Positions 8,217 to 17,058 of a stretch of 53,250 bases of DNA are shown here, one piece after another. A program made the position numbers and the translations under genes. This stretch comes from Polaribacter sp. (GTDB lineage Bacteria > Bacteroidota > Bacteroidia > Flavobacteriales > Flavobacteriaceae): assembly GCA_018608545.1 (NCBI GenBank), contig JABAZI010000060.1, positions 45,793-99,042 of the forward strand. Direction: 5' to 3'. Position 1 is the first letter of the stretch; every line of letters starts with the position of its first letter. Under the pieces are notes generated by a model, which saw only the letters and a list, made by a program, of their open reading frames with translations, was not told the origin of the DNA and ran no database searches.

Positions 8217-9044
8217 ATGGAACTAAATTTAACAAGACCAATCGTATTTTTCGATTTAGAAACAACAGGGATTAATATTGCAACCGATAAAATTGTTGAA
8301 ATTTCAATTTTAAAAGTATTTCCTAATGGGAATAAAGAAAGTAAGACTTGGTTGGTAAATCCTGAAATAGAAATCCCGCAAGGAGCGATAGATGTTCATG
8401 GGATCACAAATGAAAAAGTAGTTACAGAGCCTACATTTAAAGAACTAGCTTCAAAAGTGAGTGAAATGATTGCTGATGCGGATTTAGCTGGATTCAATTC
8501 TAATAGATTTGACATTCCCTTATTGGCTGAGGAGTTAATGCGGGTAGGAATAGACTTTGATATGAAAAATAGAAAAGCGATTGACGTTCAGGTAATATTC
8601 CATAAAAAGGAACAAAGAACATTGGGTGCTGGGTATCAATTTTATTGTGGTAAAGTATTAGAGGGTGCTCATGGAGCTGAAGCAGATACCAATGCAACGT
8701 ATGAAATTCTCATGGCTCAGTTAGATAAATATGATGATATTGAAAACTCTGTAGATGCTTTAAGTAAATTTTCAACACATGGTATTCGAGCAGATTTTGC
8801 AGGTTTTATTTTGATGAACGAAGAAGACCAAGAAGTTTTTTCATTTGGAAAGTATAAAGGAAAAACAGTAGAAGAGGTTTTTAATGAAAACCCTGGATAT
8901 CATAATTGGATTCAGAATGCAGATTTTCCTTTATATACAAAAAAGGTATTGAGAGAAATAAAAGATAGAATGTCTAAGCCTAAAAACAAAATGACAGATT
9001 CAGAAAAGTTGGAAGCCCTTCAACAAAAATTTAATTTGAGATAA
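8217..9044 (+). CDS. DnaQ-like 3'-5' exonuclease (DEDDh)
   Basis: 275 aa. ExoI motif FFDLETTGI (Asp13, Glu15), ExoII Asp99 in NSNRFDIPLL and ExoIII HGAEAD (His152, Asp157) give a complete DEDDh active site. After about residue 200 comes a short C-terminal module (FSFGKYKGKTVEEVF then YHNWIQNADFP) resembling DUF3820, found attached to such exonucleases in Bacteroidota. It could proofread or trim DNA, or act in repair or RNA metabolism; it is not part of a polymerase III alpha subunit. The next gene overlaps by one base (TAATG), so the two are probably translated together. Confidence 0.88.
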   Translation: MELNLTRPIVFFDLETTGINIATDKIVEISILKVFPNGNKESKTWLVNPEIEIPQGAIDVHGITNEKVVTEPTFKELASKVSEMIADADLAGFNSNRFDIPLLAEELMRVGIDFDMKNRKAIDVQVIFHKKEQRTLGAGYQFYCGKVLEGAHGAEADTNATYEILMAQLDKYDDIENSVDALSKFSTHGIRADFAGFILMNEEDQEVFSFGKYKGKTVEEVFNENPGYHNWIQNADFPLYTKKVLREIKDRMSKPKNKMTDSEKLEALQQKFNLR

Positions 9045-9529
9045 TGTTTACAGCCTATAAAAATTTACCAAAAGATGCTCGTCTATGGATTTATCAATCT
9101 AATAGAGAGTTTACTGAAAAAGAAGTAGCGTATATCGCTATAAAATCTGAAGATTTTATCAATCAATGGACCCGTCATGGAGATGACTTAAAAGGATCAT
9201 TTATGATCAAATACAATCATTTTTTAGTCTTGGCGGTGGATGAAACTTTTAACACTGTTTCTGGATGCTCCATTGATAGTTCTGTTCGTTTTATAAAGGA
9301 ATTAGAAAAGGAGTTAAATCTTGATTTGATGGATAAAATGAATGTTACTTTTAGAGATAATGACCGAATTAACTCTGTGAAATTATTTAATTTTCAGCAA
9401 TTTGTAAAAGAAAATAAAGTTACTCCAGAGACCATAGTATTTGATAATATGGTAACTACTAAAGCTGCTTTTGAGCGTCATTGGGAAATACCTGCTAAAG
9501 AAAGCTGGCACAAACGTTTTTTGGTGTAA
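9044..9529 (+). CDS. Conserved flavobacterial protein of unknown function (often misnamed ABC transporter ATPase)
   Basis: 161 aa, soluble. I recognise it as a small protein conserved in Flavobacteriia next to other genes, usually labelled ABC transporter ATPase. No Walker A or B motif and no ABC signature are visible, so that name is unsupported. Conserved-looking pieces are LPKDARLWIYQSNREF, QWTRHGDDLKGSF, VLAVDETFNTVSGCSIDSS and EIPAKESWHKRF. The Asp/Cys/Ser-rich CSIDSS segment might be a functional site; this is a guess. Its start overlaps the exonuclease stop by one base. Confidence 0.75.
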   Translation: MFTAYKNLPKDARLWIYQSNREFTEKEVAYIAIKSEDFINQWTRHGDDLKGSFMIKYNHFLVLAVDETFNTVSGCSIDSSVRFIKELEKELNLDLMDKMNVTFRDNDRINSVKLFNFQQFVKENKVTPETIVFDNMVTTKAAFERHWEIPAKESWHKRFLV

Positions 9530-9548
9530 AAATAGAAGGTTTAATTAT

Positions 9549-12467
9549 ATGAAGAATAAGCTGTTTACGATTTTATTTATTGGTATCGCGTTCAGTATGT
9601 CTGCACAAAGTGTTGACCCCCTGAGAACTAAAGATGTTGAAGCGCAAAATACTTGGGTAGATAGTATTATGAAAAACATGACTTTAGATCAAAAAATAGG
9701 TCAGTTATTCATGGTGCAAGCGTATTCTAATCTTGATCAAAAACATGAAGATTTTATTATCGAAATGATCAAAAAGTATGATATAGGTAGTTTGATTTTT
9801 ATGCAGGGAACTCCCGAAAAACAAGCAGAACTTAACAACAAATACCAAGCAATTTCCAAAGTACCACTAATGATTGGATTTGATGGTGAATGGGGGTTAG
9901 ATATGCGATTAAAAAACACGTATAAGTTTCCTTGGAACATGACCCTTGGTGCCATTAGAAATGATTCTTTGATTAAAAAATTTGGCGAGCATATTGGAAT
10001 TCATTGTAAAAGGTTAGGAATTCATATGAATTTTGCTCCAGTAGTTGACATCAATACAAATCCTGAAAACCCAATTATCGGAAATCGTTCTTTTGGTGAA
10101 AATAAAGAAAATGTTACTCAAAAAGCAATTGCATTTACGCAGGGTATGCAAAGCAGGGGAGTTTTAGCAACTGCAAAACATTTTCCTGGTCATGGAGATA
10201 CATCCTCAGATTCTCACCATACCCTTCCTGTTGTTAATTTTGATATGAATCGATTATATTCTACAGAATTATATCCCTATAAAAAAGTGTTCGATGCAGG
10301 GATTACAAGTGTAATGACGGCTCATTTAAGTGTACCTAGTATAGAGCCCAACGATAGGTTACCTTCTTCACTGTCTAAAAATGTAGTTACTAATTTATTG
10401 CTAGAAAAACTTGGTTTTTTAGGTTTGGTAGTCACAGATGGTTTAAACATGAAAGGAGCTTCAGGTTATGCTACATCCGCTGAAATTAATTTGGCTGCAA
10501 TTCAAGCTGGAAATGATTTATTATTAATTCCACAAGAGATCCCTGCAACCGTAAAATTAATTAAAAAAGCGATCCAATTAAAATCCTTAACGGAAGAGAG
10601 AATAAATTCTTCCGCTAAAAAAATATTAAGAGCAAAATATTGGGCTGGTTTGCATAAATATCGTCCCATCATTATAGAAAATATTCAAAACGATCTCAAT
10701 ACCATTGAGGACTCATTATTACACAGAGAATTAGTCAAAAATTCATTGACCGTTATAAAAGATAAAAGCGGAGACGTACCGATTAGAGATTTAGAAAAAA
10801 GAAAAATAGCGTATGTCCAATTAGGTGATGCTTCTGGAAATTACTTTATAAATATGTTACAGAATTATACTCAAGTGGATGTAATTTCTAGTAGAGATTT
10901 AGACGGAATTATTAAAAAATTACAACCGTATAACTTCGTAATCATAGGGTTTCATAAATCAAATTCAAATCCTTGGAAAAGTTATAAATTTAGTAAAAAA
11001 GAGTTGGTTTGGTTACGAGAAATTGCAAGAGCTAAAGAAGTTGTTTTGGATATTTTTACAAGTCCTTACAGTTTATTGCAAGTAAAAAAAATTAAAAATA
11101 TAGAGGCAATAATCGTTTCTTATCAAAACAGCAAAGTAGCTCAAGAACTGTCTGCTCAATTAATTTTTGGAGCTTTTGGAGCTAGAGGTAAATTGCCAGT
11201 TTCTATCAAGAATAAATTTTTTGAGGGTCAGGGTTTAACGACCTTAGAATTGAGTAGGTTGGGCTATACAATTCCTGAAGCAGTTCATCTATCTTCAAAA
11301 AAATTAGGAAAAATTGATTCTTTAGCAAGTATTATTTTAGAAAAAAAAATGGCACCGGGGTTTCAAGTTTTAGTGGCAAGAAATACCAAGGTTGTTTTTA
11401 CCAAAAGTTATGGATATCATACTGACAAAAAAAAGAATTTAGTTAAAAATACGGATATTTATGATGTCGCTTCATTAACTAAAATTTTAGGAGCTCTTCC
11501 GCTTATTATGAAGGCGCAAGAAGATAATAAAATTTCTTTAGACAATTCTTTAATGCAGGTATTACCCTCTTTTAAAGACTCTAATAAAGATACCGTAACG
11601 CTAAAAGAAATTTTATCACATTTCGGTCGTTTAAAACCCTGGATTCCCTTTTATAAAAAAACACAAGACAGTATTACAGGTGAAAATTTAAACCAATTCT
11701 ATCGTTCCAAAAAGACACCAATATTTAGTGTTAAAGTAGCAGAAAAAATGTATCTAAATAAATACTATAAAGACAGTATTTATACCTACATAAAAAAGGC
11801 AGATCAAAGAGAGGTTGTTGAGTATAAATACAGTGATTTGGGATATTATATGCTAAAAGAAGTTCTTGAAACAGCATACCAAAAACCATTGGCTACACTA
11901 TTAGATGAAGAATTTTATCAGTACTTAGGAGTAAATAGAACAACATACCTTCCTTTATTGAAATTCGATAAAAAAGAAATAATACCTACGGAAAAAGACA
12001 CCTATTATAGAAACCAGTTATTGCATGGTAATGTTCATGATATGGGTGCTGCTATGCTAGGAGGTGTTGGTGCTCATGCAGGATTATTCGCCAATGCAAA
12101 TGATGTCGCCAAAATCATGCAGATGTATTTACAAAAAGGATACTATGGTGGTAAACGTTATTTAAAATCAAACACGATAGATACGTTTAATAGACGTTAT
12201 TTTTCTGATAAAAATGTTCGAAGGGGAGTTGGATTTGATAAGCCTCAATTAAATCCGGAAGTAAAAGCTACTTGCGGTTGTGTTTCAGACGAGAGTTTTG
12301 GACACTCTGGTTTTACTGGAACGTATACTTGGGCAGATCCTGTAAGTGGAATTATTTATGTTTTTTTATCAAATAGGGTATACCCAACAATGGATAATAG
12401 TGAGTTGATTGATGCAAATATGCGTACCGAAATACAGCAAGTAATTCAAGATGCTATAGTACATTAG
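9549..12467 (+). CDS. Secreted GH3 beta-N-acetylhexosaminidase fused to a beta-lactamase-like serine hydrolase
   Basis: 972 aa from ATG 9549, which gives a clean signal peptide (MKNKLFTILF...SMSAQ); the frame stays open upstream to 9471, but that would bury the signal. Residues ~40-370 form a GH3 (NagZ-like) domain with the general-acid loop KHFPGHGD...DSH (210 onward) and nucleophile Asp297 in VTDGLNMKG. A GH3 C-terminal-like linker follows. From ~580 comes a beta-lactamase/class C-type domain with SLTK (642-645), a YSD motif in place of YxN, and HSGFTG as the KTG-like triad. This two-enzyme fusion is typical of Bacteroidota and probably acts on peptidoglycan in the periplasm. It follows the small protein by 19 nt. 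Confidence 0.9.
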   Translation: MKNKLFTILFIGIAFSMSAQSVDPLRTKDVEAQNTWVDSIMKNMTLDQKIGQLFMVQAYSNLDQKHEDFIIEMIKKYDIGSLIFMQGTPEKQAELNNKYQAISKVPLMIGFDGEWGLDMRLKNTYKFPWNMTLGAIRNDSLIKKFGEHIGIHCKRLGIHMNFAPVVDINTNPENPIIGNRSFGENKENVTQKAIAFTQGMQSRGVLATAKHFPGHGDTSSDSHHTLPVVNFDMNRLYSTELYPYKKVFDAGITSVMTAHLSVPSIEPNDRLPSSLSKNVVTNLLLEKLGFLGLVVTDGLNMKGASGYATSAEINLAAIQAGNDLLLIPQEIPATVKLIKKAIQLKSLTEERINSSAKKILRAKYWAGLHKYRPIIIENIQNDLNTIEDSLLHRELVKNSLTVIKDKSGDVPIRDLEKRKIAYVQLGDASGNYFINMLQNYTQVDVISSRDLDGIIKKLQPYNFVIIGFHKSNSNPWKSYKFSKKELVWLREIARAKEVVLDIFTSPYSLLQVKKIKNIEAIIVSYQNSKVAQELSAQLIFGAFGARGKLPVSIKNKFFEGQGLTTLELSRLGYTIPEAVHLSSKKLGKIDSLASIILEKKMAPGFQVLVARNTKVVFTKSYGYHTDKKKNLVKNTDIYDVASLTKILGALPLIMKAQEDNKISLDNSLMQVLPSFKDSNKDTVTLKEILSHFGRLKPWIPFYKKTQDSITGENLNQFYRSKKTPIFSVKVAEKMYLNKYYKDSIYTYIKKADQREVVEYKYSDLGYYMLKEVLETAYQKPLATLLDEEFYQYLGVNRTTYLPLLKFDKKEIIPTEKDTYYRNQLLHGNVHDMGAAMLGGVGAHAGLFANANDVAKIMQMYLQKGYYGGKRYLKSNTIDTFNRRYFSDKNVRRGVGFDKPQLNPEVKATCGCVSDESFGHSGFTGTYTWADPVSGIIYVFLSNRVYPTMDNSELIDANMRTEIQQVIQDAIVH

Positions 12468-12537
12468 TGATGTCTGTCTCGTTTTTTTATTTCTTACAAG
12501 AACTTAAAAAGAACTAAAGTCATTCGTTCAACTTAAA

Positions 12538-13608
12538 TCAAAGTTCAGCTAAATTCTTGTGAGCTTTCGAGTTTGTAGGAGAACATTTCACATAAATCAA
12601 GATCAATAAAGCTGAAATTGTTAAATAGAAAAAACCAACTAAAACTCCAAAAAAAGAAGCGATTAACCAGGTTTTAAAAGCATAAAAAAAAGGAAACATT
12701 CCAAGGTTTATACTAAATCGAAAGGTGTCAATAAATTCAATTTCATCAATTTTTTTAGCTATTTTTTTCCAAACTAAAAAAGGAATAATATTATTTAAAA
12801 TTATAAGATATAACAATGGTTTTAGGAAGTTTTTTTTAGCTTTTTTTCTGCTAGGAATATTACCGCTTTTAATCATTTCGTTAATAGTGTCAACCTTGGT
12901 GAAATCAACCTGAGCATCATTTAATTGTTGTAAGATGGTTTCATAATTTTCATCATCAGGAATGTGTACACTTAATTTTTTTAATTGTTCAGTAACTGCT
13001 GCTTTTAATATATTGATAGATTTTGCGGGAGTATTCTTTTCGTATATTGCTCTAGCGTGAATTGGTTGTCCATAATGTATGCAAACTTTGGAAGGAAAAT
13101 GTGAAGGATGTTGATAGGAAATGCCTACTGGAATAACGATAACTTCTAGATTTTTGTATTTGTCTAAAGCCCCAAATACGATTCTTGTAAATCCTTTGCT
13201 TAAGGGTCTGATTGTCCTTTTTTTATTGTGACTTCCTTCTGGAAAAATCATCAAAGTTTCCTCTTTTTTTAGAATTTTAAAACACTTTTCAAAAATTTCT
13301 TGATTGTTTGCTAGTTGTTGAATTCCGTCCCTAATTCTATAAATAGGCATTAAGTATAAAGATTCTAGTATTTTTTTAATAATAGGATTTTTAAAAGACG
13401 CTGCCCTTACTAAAAAATGATTTTGCCTTCTATTTGTAGTGGTCACATATAAAGGATCTACCAGCCCATTTGGATGGTTTACAGCAAATACTATAGCCCC
13501 TTTTTTAGGAATGTTTTTAATGCCTTTTACACTAATATTTTTGCTGTAAAAAAATAAGCCAAACTTTATGTAGCCGCATACGAGTGAAAACCAAATTTTT
13601 TGAATCAT
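12538..13608 (-). CDS. Lysophospholipid acyltransferase (PlsC-like)
   Basis: 356 aa. The acyltransferase core has NHPNGLVDPL, an H-x5-D spacing rather than the common H-x4-D, as in the branch related to eukaryotic Gat-type enzymes, and FPEGSH further on. Membrane segments lie at the N-terminus and in the last ~90 residues (about 265-345). It likely transfers acyl groups to glycerol phosphate or lysophospholipids at the inner membrane. Last gene of the run that starts with the outer-membrane protein at 18048; convergent with the GH3 fusion across 70 nt without a clear terminator. Confidence 0.85.
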   Translation of the reverse strand: MIQKIWFSLVCGYIKFGLFFYSKNISVKGIKNIPKKGAIVFAVNHPNGLVDPLYVTTTNRRQNHFLVRAASFKNPIIKKILESLYLMPIYRIRDGIQQLANNQEIFEKCFKILKKEETLMIFPEGSHNKKRTIRPLSKGFTRIVFGALDKYKNLEVIVIPVGISYQHPSHFPSKVCIHYGQPIHARAIYEKNTPAKSINILKAAVTEQLKKLSVHIPDDENYETILQQLNDAQVDFTKVDTINEMIKSGNIPSRKKAKKNFLKPLLYLIILNNIIPFLVWKKIAKKIDEIEFIDTFRFSINLGMFPFFYAFKTWLIASFFGVLVGFFYLTISALLILIYVKCSPTNSKAHKNLAEL

Positions 13609-13617
13609 ATTTTTTTT

Positions 13618-14541
13618 CTAATAAGTTATTTTTTTTCTTCCCCAGTAATAAGCTAATATCATACCTGAAAACACATCCCAAATACCCCAGAAAGCAGCTA
13701 ATAAAGCCATTCCTCCGAGACCATTAAAAAAACTGAAGATTAATAATAATCCTAAACCACCATTCTGAATTCCTGTTTCAATTGCAATAGTCCTACAATT
13801 TTTAGGATCCAACTTGAATGCTTTAGCAGTATAAAACCCTAGGATGTAAGCAAAGATATTATGGAAAATAACCAAGTATAACACATGATGAATGTGATCT
13901 ATAAAAATTTCTAAATTTTGAGAAAATGCAATTACAATTAATACAATGAAAACCCCCATAGATAAAGGTTTTAGTATTTTTTCAATTTGTATAGAGAGCT
14001 CATTAAAGTATTGTTTTATCAGCATTCCAAAAATCAAAGGGACTCCTAAGATTAAGGATACCAATTTAAATAAATCGTAAGGGTTTATAGAAATTGTTTT
14101 TAAAATGTTGTTGGTAGGTTCATACAAACTTCCCCAAAAATGTAAATTTACAGGGGTCATTACGATGCATATTAAGGTTGCAAAAGCAGTTAAGCTTACT
14201 GATAAAGCAGCATTTCCTCTAGCCATTTTACTAAAGAAATTTGAAACATTTCCACCGGGGCAGGCAGCAATCATCATCATACCCAATGCGAAGCTTGGGT
14301 GTGGTTTTATCAGAATTATTGCAATAAAAGTAGTTGCAGGCAATAAAATAAATTGTGAAAAAACACCAACAAAAACTATTTTAGGATTTTTAAAAAGTTG
14401 TTTGAAGTCGTTCGAAGTAATTCCCAAAGCAACACCAAACATAATGATTGCAATGGCAATATTTAAAATCCATAAACCACTTTCATCAAAGTTAATTTGA
14501 ATATCGTCAATGTCTATATTTGTATCAATTCTTAAAAGCAT
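13618..14541 (-). CDS. Bile acid:sodium symporter family (BASS) transporter
   Basis: About 307 aa from ATG 14541; a GTG at 14559 in the same frame would add six residues. Both starts lie inside the end of the DUF4159 gene, so translation is probably coupled. Nine or ten hydrophobic segments are visible. Family marks are PGGNVSNFFSKMARGN and the ETGIQNGGLGL segment in the second half, which form the Na+ and substrate site in ASBT/BASS proteins. The solute in bacteria of this type is not known; bile acids are unlikely, and pantoate, pyruvate-like acids or amino-acid derivatives are possible. Confidence 0.85.
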   Translation of the reverse strand: MLLRIDTNIDIDDIQINFDESGLWILNIAIAIIMFGVALGITSNDFKQLFKNPKIVFVGVFSQFILLPATTFIAIILIKPHPSFALGMMMIAACPGGNVSNFFSKMARGNAALSVSLTAFATLICIVMTPVNLHFWGSLYEPTNNILKTISINPYDLFKLVSLILGVPLIFGMLIKQYFNELSIQIEKILKPLSMGVFIVLIVIAFSQNLEIFIDHIHHVLYLVIFHNIFAYILGFYTAKAFKLDPKNCRTIAIETGIQNGGLGLLLIFSFFNGLGGMALLAAFWGIWDVFSGMILAYYWGRKKITY

Positions 14542-15166
14542 ATTCAATAATATTTGCACCCATTTTAAGTGCTTTTTCTCTTACGTTTTTTGGATTGTTA
14601 TGTATAATTTCGTCTTCCCATCCATCACTTAAATCCGTTTCATAATCGTAAAAAACAAGCAATCTTCCATTGTAAAAAAGACCATAACCTTGCGCAGGCT
14701 TTTTATCATGTTCGTGAATTTTAGGGATTCCATCGGGGAATTTATAAGTTTGATTATATATTGAATGCGTCGAAGGAATCTCGATGAATTTCAATTCAGG
14801 AAATACTTTTTTAAATTCTCTTTTAACATAGGTATCCATTCCGTAATTGTCAGAAATATGTAAAAAACCCCCAGAAATCAAATATTTTTTTAAATTTTGA
14901 GTTTCAGTATCGGAAAAATAGACGTTTCCATGTCCTGTCATAAAAACCATTGGAAAACCAAAAATAGCTTCGCTACCGATGTCTACTGTTTTTGAATTTT
15001 TAGCAATAGAAGTTCCAATAGTTTTGTTGGTAAAGGCTATTAAATTTGGAAGAGCAGTTGGATTTGCATACCAATCACCTCCACCACCATATTTTAGGAT
15101 GGCAATATCTTGTGCGTTTGAGCATAAAAATGAAAATATAATTGGTAAAAGAAAAAGTTGCTTCAT
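14525..15166 (-). CDS. DUF4159 domain protein, exported
   Basis: 213 aa from ATG 15166, chosen because it begins a good signal peptide (MKQLFLLPIIFSF...SNAQ); the frame is open further up to 15193. The body matches DUF4159: DIAILKYGGGGDWYANP, later GGFLHISDNYGMD and, near the end, YDYETDLSDGWED. DUF4159 proteins have a glutamine-amidotransferase-like fold and appear near envelope genes in Bacteroidota; no activity is established. It overlaps the BASS gene by 17 nt and follows rsmE by 38 nt. Confidence 0.8.
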   Translation of the reverse strand: MKQLFLLPIIFSFLCSNAQDIAILKYGGGGDWYANPTALPNLIAFTNKTIGTSIAKNSKTVDIGSEAIFGFPMVFMTGHGNVYFSDTETQNLKKYLISGGFLHISDNYGMDTYVKREFKKVFPELKFIEIPSTHSIYNQTYKFPDGIPKIHEHDKKPAQGYGLFYNGRLLVFYDYETDLSDGWEDEIIHNNPKNVREKALKMGANIIEYAFKN

Positions 15167-15204
15167 ATGTTTCTTTTGGTATGACTCAAGCAATATATAA
15201 AAAC

Positions 15205-15912
15205 TTATTCATTAATAAAACAAACGCTGTTCACAGCAACCAAAGCGGCAGTTTCTGTTCGTAATCTACTTTTACCCAAAGAAATAGGAGTGAATTTTTT
15301 TGACAAAGCTTTCTTTATTTCTTCAGAAGAAAAATCTCCTTCAGGTCCAATTAGAATGGTTACTTTTTCAGATGGCTTTACAATAGATTTTAATGATTTT
15401 TTTTCTTGCTCTTCACAGTGAGCGATACAAATTGTACCCTCCAAATTTTGATTGATAAATTCGTTAAAACTTTTAGGAGAATTTATTTTTGGTAAAGAGA
15501 ATTTTAAAGACTGTTTCATCGCTGATTGAATTATTTTTTCAAAACGTGCTATTTTAACAACCCTTCTTTCAGAATTTGAGCAGATAAGTGGTGTTATTTC
15601 ATCGATACCTATTTCTGTCGCTTTCTCTAAAAACCATTCAATTCGATCATTATTTTTAGTAGGAGCAATTGCTATGTGTAGATCGTAATTCCAGGGTTTT
15701 GTTTTTTTAGTTACTGCAATAATATCTGCTGTACATTTTTTGTCATTAGCGATACTAATTTTTACATCAAATAAATACCCTTTTCCATTTGTGATTTTAA
15801 GAATATCATTTTCTTTTTTTCTTAAAACCCGAACAATATGTTTACTTTCAATCTTATCAAATGTAATTTGTTTGGTTGTTGAGCAAAGTTCTTCGTTATA
15901 AAATAGTTGCAT
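15205..15912 (-). CDS. rsmE: 16S rRNA (uracil-1498-N3)-methyltransferase
   Basis: 235 aa, normal length. The SPOUT-family C-terminal knot is clear: LIGPEGDFSSEEI and LGKSRLRTETAALVAV, which bind S-adenosylmethionine. An N-terminal PUA-like domain carries the RNA contacts (HIVRVLRKKENDIL). The enzyme methylates U1498 of 16S rRNA in the 30S subunit. The start overlaps the end of the GNAT gene by 17 nt, so it is part of the same transcript. Confidence 0.95.
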   Translation of the reverse strand: MQLFYNEELCSTTKQITFDKIESKHIVRVLRKKENDILKITNGKGYLFDVKISIANDKKCTADIIAVTKKTKPWNYDLHIAIAPTKNNDRIEWFLEKATEIGIDEITPLICSNSERRVVKIARFEKIIQSAMKQSLKFSLPKINSPKSFNEFINQNLEGTICIAHCEEQEKKSLKSIVKPSEKVTILIGPEGDFSSEEIKKALSKKFTPISLGKSRLRTETAALVAVNSVCFINE

Positions 15913-17029
15913 TGATATCTAATTTATAGGTTCTACGTCTTTTATGAGTTGATGGGTTGAAGTTTTTCCATATTTTATTGATAGCATCATTATCTTCCAA
16001 CTCCGGTGTTCTATAGCAATTCTCTATGCCTAAAGGAGTAAACGATTTTTTGTATTGATCAAATATAATGGCGTGTATTCCTTTATTTTGATATTCTGGG
16101 TGAACTCCAATTAAATACAAGGTGACATCTTTTGCGTGCTTCTTAGCTTTCATTAAGTGAAATATTCCTGTTGGAAATAATTTTCCATTTGCTTTTTGTA
16201 ACGCTTTGGAAAAAGAGGGCATTACGATTGCAAATGCGACAATTTTGTCATGTTCGTCTGTTACAAATTTTATGTATTCTGGATTTATAAATGAAATGTA
16301 TTTTTTCTTAAAATAGCTGATTTGAGCATCAGATATAGGAACAAATGTTGATAGTTTTGAATAGCTTTTTTCAAAAACATCAAACATTTCCTCAATATAA
16401 GGGAGAAGGTCTTTAGTTTTAGTAAAATCTAATGCTTTCAATTTAAAACGCTTTTTTAAAATAGTACTTATCCGGTCAAAATAGTTCGCATCTATATTTT
16501 CAAATTTGAACTTGTTTTCTAGATATTCTTTTTCCTTTACAAATCCCAATTTTTCTAAATGGTCTTTGTAATAGGAATGATTATACCATGTGATCATGGT
16601 TCCAATATGATCAAACCCCTCCGTTAATACTCCTGTCTTATCTAAGTTGTTAAATCCGACAGGGCCTTCAATGAAGTCAAGATGATTAGTCAAACCGATT
16701 TCTTTTACTTTATTTAAAAGAATTTTACTTACCGCTATGTCGTCAATGACGTCAAACCAACCAAAACGCATCTTTTTTAGTTGTTGTTGTTGCACCTCAA
16801 ACCAATTAATGATTGCAACAACTCTACCAACAATTTTATTGTCTTTAAAGGCTAAATAAAAATGAGCTTCTGCATTTTCAAAAACAGGGTTTTTTGTTGG
16901 ATCAAAATTATCTATTTCGTCATTTATAATCGGGGGCACCCAATATTTGTTGTTTTTGTATAACGAAAAAGGAAAGACGACAAAGTCTTTCATTTCTTTT
17001 CTAGTCGTGATTTTTTTTAATTCAATCAT
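15896..17029 (-). CDS. GNAT-fold N-acetyltransferase-like protein
   Basis: 377 aa, soluble. Two GNAT-like halves: an N-terminal half with FYLAFKDNKIVGRVVAIIN, and a C-terminal half with VTLYLIGVHPEYQNKGIHAI, which resembles the acetyl-CoA-binding motif A (Q/R-x-x-G-x-G/A). This family is sometimes labelled GTP cyclohydrolase in flavobacteria, for which I see no evidence. The substrate is unknown. The start codon lies in a tandem duplication that creates a four-codon reading frame just upstream (see findings). Next downstream gene is rsmE. Confidence 0.75.
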   Translation of the reverse strand: MIELKKITTRKEMKDFVVFPFSLYKNNKYWVPPIINDEIDNFDPTKNPVFENAEAHFYLAFKDNKIVGRVVAIINWFEVQQQQLKKMRFGWFDVIDDIAVSKILLNKVKEIGLTNHLDFIEGPVGFNNLDKTGVLTEGFDHIGTMITWYNHSYYKDHLEKLGFVKEKEYLENKFKFENIDANYFDRISTILKKRFKLKALDFTKTKDLLPYIEEMFDVFEKSYSKLSTFVPISDAQISYFKKKYISFINPEYIKFVTDEHDKIVAFAIVMPSFSKALQKANGKLFPTGIFHLMKAKKHAKDVTLYLIGVHPEYQNKGIHAIIFDQYKKSFTPLGIENCYRTPELEDNDAINKIWKNFNPSTHKRRRTYKLDINATIL

Positions 17030-17046
17030 AATTCAATCATAATTCA
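17021..17046 (-). repeat. 11-bp tandem duplication of a start-codon region
   Basis: Read on the minus strand, ATGATTGAATT occurs twice in a row: at 17040-17030 and at 17029-17019. The downstream copy is the GNAT start. The upstream copy reads M-I-E-L then TGA, and that stop overlaps the real ATG (ATGA). This looks like a slippage duplication that produced a tiny coupled upstream frame. Confidence 0.75.
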
Positions 17047-17058
17047 AAAAGGCTATAA

